Shown: positions 17,813-26,038 of the stretch, piece by piece
Numbering within the stretch: the first letter of the stretch is position 1
Layout: the number at the start of each line of letters is the position of its first letter
Assembly (NCBI GenBank): GCA_964502005.1
Contig: CAZCUX010000002.1
Location: 124,001 to 188,000, forward strand
Source of the DNA: CAJWOS01 sp964502005
GTDB lineage: Bacteria; Myxococcota_A; UBA796; UBA2385
DNA length: 64,000 nt
Reading direction: 5' to 3'
The notes under the pieces: model-generated
Databases searched by the model: none
The model's input: only the letters and a program-made list of their open reading frames with translations
Told to the model about the DNA's origin: nothing
Made by a program: the position numbers and the translations under genes

Positions 17813-18916
17813 TCATGGGGACGATGCGTCGGGCGATTCCAGGCGGTCGGACATCGCGTCCAACATCCCCAGAATGCCGCGATGGGGGGCAGTCCAGACC
17901 TTGCCGCGCGCAGAGAGGTCGGTGTAGAGGTCGCTCAAGGCATGGTCGAGGGCCGTTGCGCCCCAAACGATGACAAGGTCGCTACCTTCAACATCGTGAC
18001 GCGCTTGAACGGCAGAGCGACGGACGTTTCCGGGCACAACCTTTAGCTTCAACCGATGGTGGGCCAATAGCTCCCGAAGTTGGCGGTGATACTTGGGAGA
18101 CCCGCCCACCAGCGTGACACGCGTGATTCCCGCCGCCAAGCATGCATCCAAAAAGCGGCGACACGACCGTCGAATGTCCGAACCCTGGCAGACCTCACAC
18201 CGCGCACGGGGAACGCGCAGAACCGCGCGCTGACCGGTCGACGGACAGGCACCACAATCACCCAACACCGCCGTGTGCTCGTCGAGCCACCGCGAAATAT
18301 CGCTGGCATTTTGAATGCCGACCTCGTGGATGAGAGCGCCGAGGCGCCCACTTTCGTCGAGCGCACGCAGCAGCATCAGGGCTTCGGAATCCCCTGCGGC
18401 TCCTCGCTCGGCGAGGGCATTGGCAAGCGTGAGCCCGCGTTCCGCCGACGCAGGCAAGCGAGGCGCAGCTTGGAGCTCCGCAACTTCAGCGGACAAGGCG
18501 GCCACCTGCGCATTCGACCGGGAGAGGGTCTGCTGCGCGCGGTCACGTTCGGTCAAAACCGCCGACAACTCTGCACGAACCCGCACAAGCTCCGCATTCG
18601 CGGCATCGAGGGCGGCAAAAACCTCCGCGACCCCTTCGCGCTCGTGGCGCACCGACGGCGTCGCGCGTGCGGTGGGCTTGGGAGGCGGTGTGGCCGGCGC
18701 GCGCGTCGCCTCCCCCGACGGGCGCGTCGCTGGCGGCTCCGCCCGCCGCGGCTCCGCTGCCTTGCCTTTTGCGGGGGACGTAGGCGACCCACGACCGGAG
18801 ACGCGCGAATCCGGCTGCGCGGGCCCGCGATGTGCCGGCTTCCGCGCACCTCGCTCGAAGGGCCGTACACCCAATGCGGCCATTTCCGCCGCCCAGTCTA
18901 GCTCGTCCGCACCCAT
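17813..18916 (-). CDS. Coiled-coil protein with zinc-type Cys pairs and a DUF2325-like C-terminal domain
   Basis: The 367-residue protein has a Pro/Ala/Arg-rich disordered start, a coiled coil (~100-160), and a segment with DCGAC and CEVC 21 residues apart that could bind zinc. It ends in a Rossmann-like domain: VTLVGGSPKYHRQLRELL, then a gap, then DLVIVWGATALDHALSDL. This VGG...L...D-V...H pattern matches DUF2325, whose function is not established. The ATG at 18916 lies inside the 3' end of the pcp gene (19-bp overlap), so it is in that operon. Confidence 0.65.
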   Translation of the reverse strand: MGADELDWAAEMAALGVRPFERGARKPAHRGPAQPDSRVSGRGSPTSPAKGKAAEPRRAEPPATRPSGEATRAPATPPPKPTARATPSVRHEREGVAEVFAALDAANAELVRVRAELSAVLTERDRAQQTLSRSNAQVAALSAEVAELQAAPRLPASAERGLTLANALAERGAAGDSEALMLLRALDESGRLGALIHEVGIQNASDISRWLDEHTAVLGDCGACPSTGQRAVLRVPRARCEVCQGSDIRRSCRRFLDACLAAGITRVTLVGGSPKYHRQLRELLAHHRLKLKVVPGNVRRSAVQARHDVEGSDLVIVWGATALDHALSDLYTDLSARGKVWTAPHRGILGMLDAMSDRLESPDASSP

Positions 18917-19467
18917 TCCGACCCCGCAACGCCGTCTGTCGCTACCTCTAACGCTCGTAGCGCCAGCGTGGGATTTGCGCCGCGTTCGGGAACATGCAGA
19001 AACCCCAATAACACCGATGGCGGCGCCATTCCCAATGTCGCAAACAACCAACCGTTGCACACATACTGCCCGCAATCGTCGCTCACCTGCCAGCCAGTCG
19101 CGTGCGCCATACGGTCGATGGGCAAGGTGCTGAATCGTACCTGCGTTTCTTGAACCCGCCAATCCGGATATCGGCCGTCTATATCTACCTTTTCTCCGAA
19201 TAACGCGCGCCCTTTTCGCTCGAACATCGGCGCCGCGCGCGGGGCCACGCCGACCCCAAGAACGACGCGTGGGCGCAGCTCTGCAATCGCAGCGGCCGTG
19301 ACCTCCACACAGCGTCGGTACGAAACCGGCATCTGTCGGCCCCAAACGGGGACTCCACGCCCCACCTTGGCCCCATCAACGGCGAGGGCGAGGAGCGTGG
19401 CGGGGTTCGTCGCATAAGAACCGAATGGACCGAACCCAAGCACCAAGACACCGTCCCTACGGGTCAT
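18898..19467 (-). CDS. pcp: Pyroglutamyl-peptidase I family (C15) protein
   Basis: The 189-residue protein has the C15 landmarks: GFGPFGSYATNP, Glu83 in MFERKG, Cys137 in YVCNGWLF and His158 in GFLHVP, at the spacing of the known Glu/Cys/His triad. The family removes N-terminal pyroglutamate from peptides in the cytoplasm. Sequence around the triad (SDDCGQYVCN) is close to the usual 'AGxYxCN'. Its ATG overlaps the stop of the M14 gene upstream as ATGA. Divergence elsewhere leaves the true substrate open. Confidence 0.8.
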   Translation of the reverse strand: MTRRDGVLVLGFGPFGSYATNPATLLALAVDGAKVGRGVPVWGRQMPVSYRRCVEVTAAAIAELRPRVVLGVGVAPRAAPMFERKGRALFGEKVDIDGRYPDWRVQETQVRFSTLPIDRMAHATGWQVSDDCGQYVCNGWLFATLGMAPPSVLLGFLHVPERGANPTLALRALEVATDGVAGSEWVRTS

Positions 19468-20366
19468 GGCTCGTCCGCTTCTGCGACCCGAACCAAGAGC
19501 TCTTGGGCATGCACCATCGGCCACGCACGCAACGTGGTGACAACGCCGCCTTTTCGAGCGCGGAGTTCGCCAATGCGGTCGCCGCCAATGGGCATCTGGA
19601 GGTAGCCGAGCAAATGACCCGGCTTGACCCGCGCCCCTACGCGCACTTCGGGAACGAAAAAGCCGCCAGTGGGCGCGCGATGGACCTCTATCTCTCCGCG
19701 GGTCACGTCGGCGACGGTTTCGGGAGGGTCGGCGTGGCGCATATGGCCGAGGTGGACCAATAGGCGCTTCAATCCGCGTGCAATCGACGCGGAATGCCCT
19801 GTGTCCAGCGTAATGCCGCGTCCACCGACGACGTGGAGCGCATGGCGACCGGCATCGCGCCACGCGCCGAGCAAGCCCGAGGACTCCAAATGCATGCCGG
19901 CGCGCCGCCACACCATCGGCAGGCCCATGGCGCGTCCCAATTCGAGCTCGGGCCCCGAGAGTGGAACCCGGACCTGCGGAAGCTCCCGGACATGCGGCGC
20001 ACCGCTATGTACATCTACGCATACTTCGGCATCGGTGGCATCCAAAAGGGCTGCGGCAATTCGCTGCACCGCTGTGCCCTCGGGGTCGCCTGGAAATGCG
20101 GTGTTGATGTCGCGATCGTCGAAGGGCCACCGCTTTCGCGCTTCGTCTGCCCCAAACGTATTGACCAACGGAAACAAGTGCACGGTGCCGCGGGGCTTCT
20201 GCGCGCGCAGGGCCGCCGCAAGCATATTTACGGCATGCATGCCGTTCAGCTCGTTGCCGTGCAGACCGGCCACAATCGCCACCCGCGGGCTTCCGCTTCC
20301 GAACGTGAGGCGGTGAAGCTCGTATGCGCCGCGGTAAGGAGCCTCAATGCTGAAAACAACGGTCAT
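19464..20366 (-). CDS. Succinylglutamate desuccinylase/aspartoacylase-family (M14) deacylase
   Basis: The 300-residue protein has the zinc ligands of the AstE/AspA branch of M14: His36 and Glu39 in GLHGNELNG and His120 in VDVHSG. RWPFDDRDINTAFPGDPEG matches the substrate-binding 'DLNR.FPG' loop. At the position of the catalytic 'ELG' Glu it reads ITLDTGHS, an Asp instead of Glu. The C-terminal third is a beta-rich biotinyl-like domain. Family members remove acyl groups from N-acyl amino acids. It overlaps both neighbours by ATGA and follows a degenerate paralogue. Confidence 0.82.
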   Translation of the reverse strand: MTVVFSIEAPYRGAYELHRLTFGSGSPRVAIVAGLHGNELNGMHAVNMLAAALRAQKPRGTVHLFPLVNTFGADEARKRWPFDDRDINTAFPGDPEGTAVQRIAAALLDATDAEVCVDVHSGAPHVRELPQVRVPLSGPELELGRAMGLPMVWRRAGMHLESSGLLGAWRDAGRHALHVVGGRGITLDTGHSASIARGLKRLLVHLGHMRHADPPETVADVTRGEIEVHRAPTGGFFVPEVRVGARVKPGHLLGYLQMPIGGDRIGELRARKGGVVTTLRAWPMVHAQELLVRVAEADEP

Positions 20367-21283
20367 GTCGTCACCACGCGGGCCAACATGGTGCCCGGAA
20401 ACACGACTGGCAACTCGCGAATGGCCAGCATGCGGCCACCAACGGGGCTCACGACCCGTTCGCGCGTTTCGCCGGTAAGGGGGTCAATAATCTCGCCGAT
20501 GAGGTCGTCCGCTTGAACTTCCGCCCAAATGTTCGGCCCAGGCATGAACAACCCACCGCGTGACGCCCGAACGCGGAATACTTCGGTGTCGGACACCATC
20601 ATCGGGCGCTGAATCGCTGCCCAATGGAACGGGAGGTCGGCCTCCGGCAATACGCCGAGATGCACCAGCAGGTTGAGGACACCGTCCGCGAGGTCGTTTC
20701 CAACACCCGAAGTGAGACGATTGCCGGTGCCGCCTTCGAGGACGATGCTCCCCGGAAACTGGTGCGCAAACGTGGACGGCGCAGCAGGTCCGGGCCGCCT
20801 GCGCCATACAAGCGACACATTGGCGTTCATCGCGAGGTCGGCGGCGACGGGATGGTCGTCCCGAACGTGCGCCTGGCAGGCTTCAGAAAATGCCGGCCGC
20901 GCACCCCGAAGCTCAATCACTTGGTCGGCACCAGCGATGTCTTGGGTAAGCGCCCACGCAACCTGCTGCGGCGGATGCCCATCTTCGACGCCCGGAAACA
21001 AGCGGTTGAGATCGGTATCAAAAAACGGCCACACGCGGGTGCCGCGGTGCGCCGCCAAGGGGTTGCAGCAAGGGAAGATATCGACGACGCCCTGGAGACG
21101 GTCTTCTACGGACTCCAAAAAGGCGCCGACACGATGCGCAACCCGAATGCCCTCTGGTGCATCACCTCGGATTCCCGCGGCGATGACCACACGGCGGGCT
21201 CCACGTCCAAACCGTCGACGGACGACCGGTGCGACATCCCCAGATGGCAGCTCTACTTCGATGACACGCGATAACTCGGCCAC
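20363..21283 (-). CDS. M14 deacylase paralogue without zinc ligands
   Basis: This is a paralogue of the next gene with the same fold signals (WPFFDTDLNRLFPGVEDG, PVGGRMLAI) but with all three zinc ligands replaced: AAGIRGDAPEG has Arg39 and Ala42 where His and Glu are expected, and IELRGA has Arg126 where His is expected. It retains Glu in VLEGGTG, the position that is Asp in the intact paralogue. The frame is open, so it is an expressed pseudoenzyme rather than a decayed gene. GTG 21283 has GGAG five bases upstream; GTG 21346 would add 21 residues. It overlaps the intact gene by ATGA. Confidence 0.75.
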   Translation of the reverse strand: MAELSRVIEVELPSGDVAPVVRRRFGRGARRVVIAAGIRGDAPEGIRVAHRVGAFLESVEDRLQGVVDIFPCCNPLAAHRGTRVWPFFDTDLNRLFPGVEDGHPPQQVAWALTQDIAGADQVIELRGARPAFSEACQAHVRDDHPVAADLAMNANVSLVWRRRPGPAAPSTFAHQFPGSIVLEGGTGNRLTSGVGNDLADGVLNLLVHLGVLPEADLPFHWAAIQRPMMVSDTEVFRVRASRGGLFMPGPNIWAEVQADDLIGEIIDPLTGETRERVVSPVGGRMLAIRELPVVFPGTMLARVVTT

Positions 21284-21392
21284 CCTTGCTCCATGCCGAA
21301 ACGCCGCGAATGGGTCGCGACCCCCATCGAACCGGTGGAAGCCCACCGACCGTCACGCCAGCATATACCCGCGCGACGGTTCTGGTGCGGGT

Positions 21393-21785
21393 TCACTTCG
21401 TCGCAGACGGAACAAGAGTCAACGGCTCGTCGAAAAGAAGCGCCTGCTGGGTACATCCGATCCAAAAACGAAGTACACGTTCCAAGGCAGCGAGCGGGTC
21501 AGAGGGATTTTGTTCGGCCCAACGAAGCTCCTCGGCAAACTCTGCCCAACGAAGCAGATTGTCCGGGCTCTTGGCGGCGTCTTCTGCCACCAAACCCAAC
21601 TTCACCAGCTCGTCCTGCAGGACGTGCAACAGAAGCTGCGCGGTGATGGCCCGGGAATCGTCCGTAGACCGCCATACCCGCAGCGCCGCTTCGGTGCCGC
21701 GTCGCCAATGGACCAACGCCGCCGACATGCCGTTTGCCCCACAAACGGACTGCTGTGCTTCGTCATGGTACATAGAAACGTACAC
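21393..21785 (-). CDS. Small hypothetical protein at the head of the peptidase operon
   Basis: A 130-residue acidic, mainly helical protein with no recognised domain (for example ALVHWRRGTEAALRVW and LLRWAEFAEELRWAEQ). Codon composition looks like that of the neighbours, and the frame lies 46-110 bp before the M14 paralogue on the same strand. It starts at GTG 21785 or ATG 21773; neither has a strong ribosome site. The S8 protease gene diverges 186 bp away, so this is probably the first gene of the operon. Confidence 0.55.
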   Translation of the reverse strand: MYVSMYHDEAQQSVCGANGMSAALVHWRRGTEAALRVWRSTDDSRAITAQLLLHVLQDELVKLGLVAEDAAKSPDNLLRWAEFAEELRWAEQNPSDPLAALERVLRFWIGCTQQALLFDEPLTLVPSATK

Positions 21786-21971
21786 GAACCGCCTCCGATG
21801 GTCGAAGAAACGACCTATGACGGGATTCGGATTTTCGATGTCGTTGCCTTACCCCCCCTGACGGAAAATTCCGGCAGACGCGTTTCGGCACCCGCCACGC
21901 CCCGCAAAATTCCTCGGTAGAATGAAAGAAAAACGGCTGCGGAGCGTTCTTGGTTCGCTTCTGGAGGTCTG

Positions 21972-23699
21972 ATGCGGTTTGCGAACCGGTGCAGTTTGTC
22001 CCTTTTGGCGGTGATAGCCGGTCTTGACCTCCTTTCGGGATGTGCCGCCGCAGTGCCCTCCCCCTCCCTTCGGGGTTCTACGGCTGCCGAGGTGCCCGCG
22101 AATGCTGGATGGGTGGTGGACTTTGTCGACGGCACCTCCCTCGACGATGCGCGGGAGCAGCTTGGTGACGCCTCCGCCGAATGGTTTCATCCGTTGGCCG
22201 CAGACGATGGAATCATCGTGGTTTCGCGCTTGTCTGAGGGGACACGGCAGGCGCTGGCCGCGCATCCATCGGTCGAAGGCGTCGAGCCGTCCGTTCCGAT
22301 GACCGCCTATGGCTTTCCCGACGACCCTCTGTATGGGCGCCAATGGAACATGGACCGCATCGGCGCACCCGCGGGCTGGCGCCTTGGGAGCGGTAATGGC
22401 GTCATCGTCGCTGTAATCGACACCGGCGTATCGCCCGTTCCCGACCTCTCTGGCACCACCCTCCTCGCCGGTGCAAGTTTCGTCGACGGCGAGCCCGACG
22501 CAACCGACGGAAATGGACACGGCACCCATGTTGCCGGCACCATCGCCCAAACCACAAACAATGGCCTTGGCGTGGCCGGAATCGCCCCCCAAGCGACCGT
22601 ATTGCCCCTCAAAGCGCTCTCTGCCACCGGGAGCGGCCGAAGTGAGTGGGTCGCAGCCGCCATCGATGAAGCGGGCGACCAAGGAGCGCATATCATCAAC
22701 CTGTCGCTCGGCGGCCCCGAAAGCGGTGTTATCACCCGTGCTGTGGAGAAAGCACAAGCACGCGGCATCTTGGTCATCGCCGCCGCCGGAAACACTGGCC
22801 GCGCGGGGGTCGGCCATCCGGCACGCGTCGCCGGCGTGATTGCGGTCAGCGCAACGGGCCCCGCGGATACACGCGCGCCCTATTCGACGTTTGGCCCCGA
22901 AGTAGTCTTGTCCGCGCCAGGCGGAGACAAGCGGCAACTTGACGGTGGCATCTTGCAGGACACCGTGTCTCCCGGCTCCGCTGAAGGGCACGATTTCCTC
23001 GCGTTCCAAGGCACAAGCATGGCAACGCCCCACGTTGCAGGCGCGGCGGCGGTATTGTGGGGAGCCACGGGCGGCGGCGCCGACTACGTCGCGAACGTCC
23101 TGGTCGACTCGGCGGTGGACCTCGGCGAGCCTGGCCGTGACGCCGAATATGGCCATGGGCGCCTCGACCTCGCGGCTGCGGCCCATCGCGTCGTCTGGTA
23201 CGAACGGGGCGTCTTGGCCGGTCTGGCGGCCCTTGTCGCCCTGGGCCTTGCGGTCCTGACGGGCGCGCAGAAGGGACGCTTCACCACGATGGCCGTCGCT
23301 GCGTGGACAGCAGGTGGCTTGTTTTTCTTGCCGCTCTTGCCCTTCGCGCCCTCTATGTGGGTCGACCTTTTGTCACGTCCCCTGTTGCTGTGGGCAGGCC
23401 CCTTGTTGGGTGTCGCGTGGGCGCGCAGTCCTTGGATTCTCAGCGCAGTGCTACCCGCGGCCGCAACCTTTACCCTCGGTCCCTCGCGCACATTTGGCTA
23501 TGCCGTCGCCGGATTGTCCGCAGGCATCGGCACACACCTGCTCTTTGGCGCAGCCACCGGTGCCCTCCAGCCCACTTTTTTCGGTGCGGGAATCGGGACC
23601 GCATGGTTGGTTCTCCACGGCGGGTTTTCGTTGATGTCCGCCGTTGCGTCGCTCGGCGTCCAAAAACTGCATGAAGACGAAGCACGGAGGCAAGGATGA
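21972..23699 (+). CDS. Subtilisin-like (S8) serine protease, lipoprotein with C-terminal membrane helices
   Basis: The 575-residue protein opens with a lipoprotein signal (lipobox LSGC, Cys24). Residues ~115-405 form a complete S8 catalytic domain: Asp150 (VIDTG), His183 (NGHGTHVAGT), oxyanion Asn274 (AAGNTG) and Ser349 (GTSMATPHVAG). The ~160-residue C-terminal part contains five to six hydrophobic helices. The region 45-110 resembles an I9 propeptide. Together these predict a protease held at the outer face of the inner membrane. GGAGG precedes the ATG. The next small gene overlaps by ATGA. Confidence 0.88.
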   Translation: MRFANRCSLSLLAVIAGLDLLSGCAAAVPSPSLRGSTAAEVPANAGWVVDFVDGTSLDDAREQLGDASAEWFHPLAADDGIIVVSRLSEGTRQALAAHPSVEGVEPSVPMTAYGFPDDPLYGRQWNMDRIGAPAGWRLGSGNGVIVAVIDTGVSPVPDLSGTTLLAGASFVDGEPDATDGNGHGTHVAGTIAQTTNNGLGVAGIAPQATVLPLKALSATGSGRSEWVAAAIDEAGDQGAHIINLSLGGPESGVITRAVEKAQARGILVIAAAGNTGRAGVGHPARVAGVIAVSATGPADTRAPYSTFGPEVVLSAPGGDKRQLDGGILQDTVSPGSAEGHDFLAFQGTSMATPHVAGAAAVLWGATGGGADYVANVLVDSAVDLGEPGRDAEYGHGRLDLAAAAHRVVWYERGVLAGLAALVALGLAVLTGAQKGRFTTMAVAAWTAGGLFFLPLLPFAPSMWVDLLSRPLLLWAGPLLGVAWARSPWILSAVLPAAATFTLGPSRTFGYAVAGLSAGIGTHLLFGAATGALQPTFFGAGIGTAWLVLHGGFSLMSAVASLGVQKLHEDEARRQG

Positions 23700-23917
23700 C
23701 CGGCACCCTCGAATGGCGCGACATCGGCCCGGGCGCGTGGTCGCTGCAACTTCCCAATGGGGACGTCGTCGACCTCGATGTCGCCGCCCTCGACGCGCGC
23801 ACCCTCCGCACACTCAACGGAAAGCGTGTGAAGGTCAAGGTATCGGAGGAGAAGCGATTTGGTTGGTCGATGGGAGGCGCGTTCTCTGCGGTTGCCTTGG
23901 CGATTGTCGCCGCCTAA
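23696..23917 (+). CDS. Small protein coupled to the S8 protease
   Basis: A 73-residue protein whose ATG overlaps the protease stop (ATGA). It has a compact beta-rich part (LEWRDIGPGAWSLQLPNGDV, TLNGKRVKVKV) and ends in a short hydrophobic helix (MGGAFSAVALAIVAA). The family is unknown; the overlap suggests function together with the protease, for example as partner or inhibitor, which is inference. Confidence 0.5.
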   Translation: MTGTLEWRDIGPGAWSLQLPNGDVVDLDVAALDARTLRTLNGKRVKVKVSEEKRFGWSMGGAFSAVALAIVAA

Positions 23918-23946
23918 CGCTGTCGCCGCCCAACGCTGTCGCCCCA
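23901..23946 (+). repeat. Three partial 16-bp direct repeats
   Basis: AACGCTGTCGCC occurs at 23916 and 23932 with a 16-bp period, preceded by a diverged copy (GATTGTCGCCGCCT) at the end of the small gene. It looks like a local slippage duplication across the stop codon. Confidence 0.5.
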
Positions 23947-23969
23947 ATGGGTGGCGCCCGAAAGGTCGG

Positions 23970-24551
23970 TCACCGCTCCCCGTTTTGGCGCTCGCGGGGG
24001 TCCGGCGATGGCCCGACGACCACCGGTATCGATTCAAGAGCCGCGAGGTCGGCCTCCAGCGCGTCCATCTCGTCTACAATTTCCGGGATACCCTCGTAGC
24101 GACGCCGCAAATGCTCCACCAGTTGCCGCTCTTCGTTGATGAGCTCCTGGCGATGCGGCGCGTCAAGGCCCGTCTTGGCTGCAGCGTCCACCCGCGCGGC
24201 CATATCGTGCGCAAGTTCTTCATAATCCGCGGGAATCGCGACCGCGAGCACCTTCGCCGTGCGTCGCCATCGGGGACCCGCCCGCTTGGCGTGCTCGACC
24301 AATGCTGCGTCGATATCCGTGTTTTCCGAGACCGTCCCGCCACGCATCGGTCTGGCATCGGAGGACGGTTGGGTCGGAGCAATCGGTTCGACGGACGGTG
24401 GGACCGCGGCCACGGGCGCAGGGGGGACGGACGCAGAAGACGCACGGCCCTCTGCATCGCCCACAGGCGCGGAGGAGGCACCCAAGCGAAGCACCAAGGC
24501 CGCCACGACGGCAACCGAGAGCATGCAAATGACCCACCAGCCGCGCCGCAT
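23970..24551 (-). CDS. Single-pass membrane protein with helical domain, unknown function
   Basis: The 193-residue protein has an N-terminal membrane helix (WWVICMLSVAVVAALVLRL), a long Ala/Pro/Ser linker to about residue 75, and a charged helical domain (YEELAHDMAARVDAAAK, ELINEERQLVEHLRRRYEG). The ATG at 24551 has GAGG six bases upstream within the end of the thiolase gene, so the two are cotranscribed. No family was recognised. Confidence 0.6.
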   Translation of the reverse strand: MRRGWWVICMLSVAVVAALVLRLGASSAPVGDAEGRASSASVPPAPVAAVPPSVEPIAPTQPSSDARPMRGGTVSENTDIDAALVEHAKRAGPRWRRTAKVLAVAIPADYEELAHDMAARVDAAAKTGLDAPHRQELINEERQLVEHLRRRYEGIPEIVDEMDALEADLAALESIPVVVGPSPDPRERQNGER

Positions 24552-24559
24552 CCGCGACC

Positions 24560-25822
24560 TCAGCTGAGGTTACGGATAGCGAAGGACACGACGGTCTTGT
24601 CGTCGCCACCCATATTCGAGGTGAGACCCCAGGACAGCGCGCGGTCGACTTGGTAATCGCCGCAGAGCCCCTTCATCTGTCGGAAAATCTCCAATGGCTG
24701 CTTGACGCCGGTGGCGCCGACGGGGTGGCCAAAGCCGACCAAGCCACCGCCCGTGTTGACGGGAACGCGGCCTTGCAACGACGTGGCGCCATCGCGGGCA
24801 AGCGCCGCGCCTTGTCCGGGAGCCGCGAGGCCAATCGCTTCATAGGACATCAGCTCGGCAATCGTAAAGCAGTCGTGGACTTCTGCAACGTCGATGTCGC
24901 CCACCGAAATGCCGGCGTCGGCCATCGCCTGGTGCGTAGCCTTGCGCACGGTGGTCAACGCGGTGGGGTCGCCGTCCGTATACAGGCTGTCGACCGCATG
25001 GCCACGGCCCATGATTTCGACGGTATCCGCCAACGTGCGGCCAAGCTTTGCGATGCCCGCCTCGCTGGCCAGCAAAATGCAGCTGCCACCGTCGCTCACC
25101 TGGGAGCAGTCGCTCACCTTCAAGTAGGGGTTGAGCTCTTCGTTGCCCAGGAAGTTGGGGTTGCGGTCGTTGGCCGACGCCGCCACCTCAAATGCCATCT
25201 TTTTGGCGTGCATGTGGGCTTTGGGATTGCGGTTCGCGTTGGCGTAGGCCTTGACGGCGAAATGGGCGAGGTCTTCGCCCGTGAGGCCAAAGCGTTCCCC
25301 ATACGCCTTGATGCGCCGCGCAAACAACGCCGGAAACGTGAAGTCGTCGATGCCGCGCTGGCGCCGGTAGTGGGCTGCGCGCGCGAGGTAGTCGCCCCCC
25401 GCGCGTGCGCTAGCGGTGGTCTGAATCTCGACGCCCGCAACCAACACGAGGTCTGCGCCGGCAGCGATGGCGTCGAGGCCCGCAAGGATTGCCAATCCAC
25501 CCGAGGCACACGCGCCTTCGAGGCGTGCGGCGGGCTTTCCCGCGAATGCTGGGTGGGTTCCGGCCAAGGCTGCGCCCAAGTGGCCCTGGTTGACAAACAG
25601 TTCACCCACGAAGTTGCCGATGTAGAGGCGGTCGATGGCTTCGGGGTCTACCCCGGTGTCTGCCAAGCAGCCGTCCACCGCTTCTTGCAGGGTCTCTTCG
25701 AGGCTCGGATTTTCCCGCGTACCAAAATCGGGATGCCGCGACCAAATGAAGTCGGGATGGCCTTTTCCGAGGTACGTGGTGTTTGCTCCACCTGCGATGA
25801 AAGCGCGACGCGCAAGCGCCAT
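24560..25822 (-). CDS. Thiolase-family acetyl-CoA acetyltransferase (SCP2/AcAT-like)
   Basis: The 420-residue protein has thiolase motifs: ARLEGACASGGLAILAGLDA with the nucleophilic Cys, VAEVHDCFTIAELM, and GGGLVGFGHPVGATGVKQ with the catalytic His; a C-terminal region near LTSNMGGDDK replaces the usual 'CxGxG'. This pattern is that of the SCP-x/sterol-carrier-type thiolases used in side-chain or fatty-acid beta-oxidation. The ATG at 25822 has GGAG nine bases upstream; extending to 25870 would add 16 residues before the natural start. Confidence 0.88.
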   Translation of the reverse strand: MALARRAFIAGGANTTYLGKGHPDFIWSRHPDFGTRENPSLEETLQEAVDGCLADTGVDPEAIDRLYIGNFVGELFVNQGHLGAALAGTHPAFAGKPAARLEGACASGGLAILAGLDAIAAGADLVLVAGVEIQTTASARAGGDYLARAAHYRRQRGIDDFTFPALFARRIKAYGERFGLTGEDLAHFAVKAYANANRNPKAHMHAKKMAFEVAASANDRNPNFLGNEELNPYLKVSDCSQVSDGGSCILLASEAGIAKLGRTLADTVEIMGRGHAVDSLYTDGDPTALTTVRKATHQAMADAGISVGDIDVAEVHDCFTIAELMSYEAIGLAAPGQGAALARDGATSLQGRVPVNTGGGLVGFGHPVGATGVKQPLEIFRQMKGLCGDYQVDRALSWGLTSNMGGDDKTVVSFAIRNLS

Positions 25823-26038
25823 GGTCGGGTCTCCTCGCTGCGCCACGCGGGCACAGACATGGGTTGGCATTCAGCGGGTGCGCCAAAGCCACGCGGTTTC
25901 CCTGCGACTCTGGCACGGGACGCGACACGAACGTCGCGACTTTCCCCTGCACCTTATTCCGTTCCAACCGACCTTGGCATGTCTCCCATCATGGCTTTGC
26001 TGCATTGCAGCAAAAAACTTCGCCCCGGCGACAGCACA

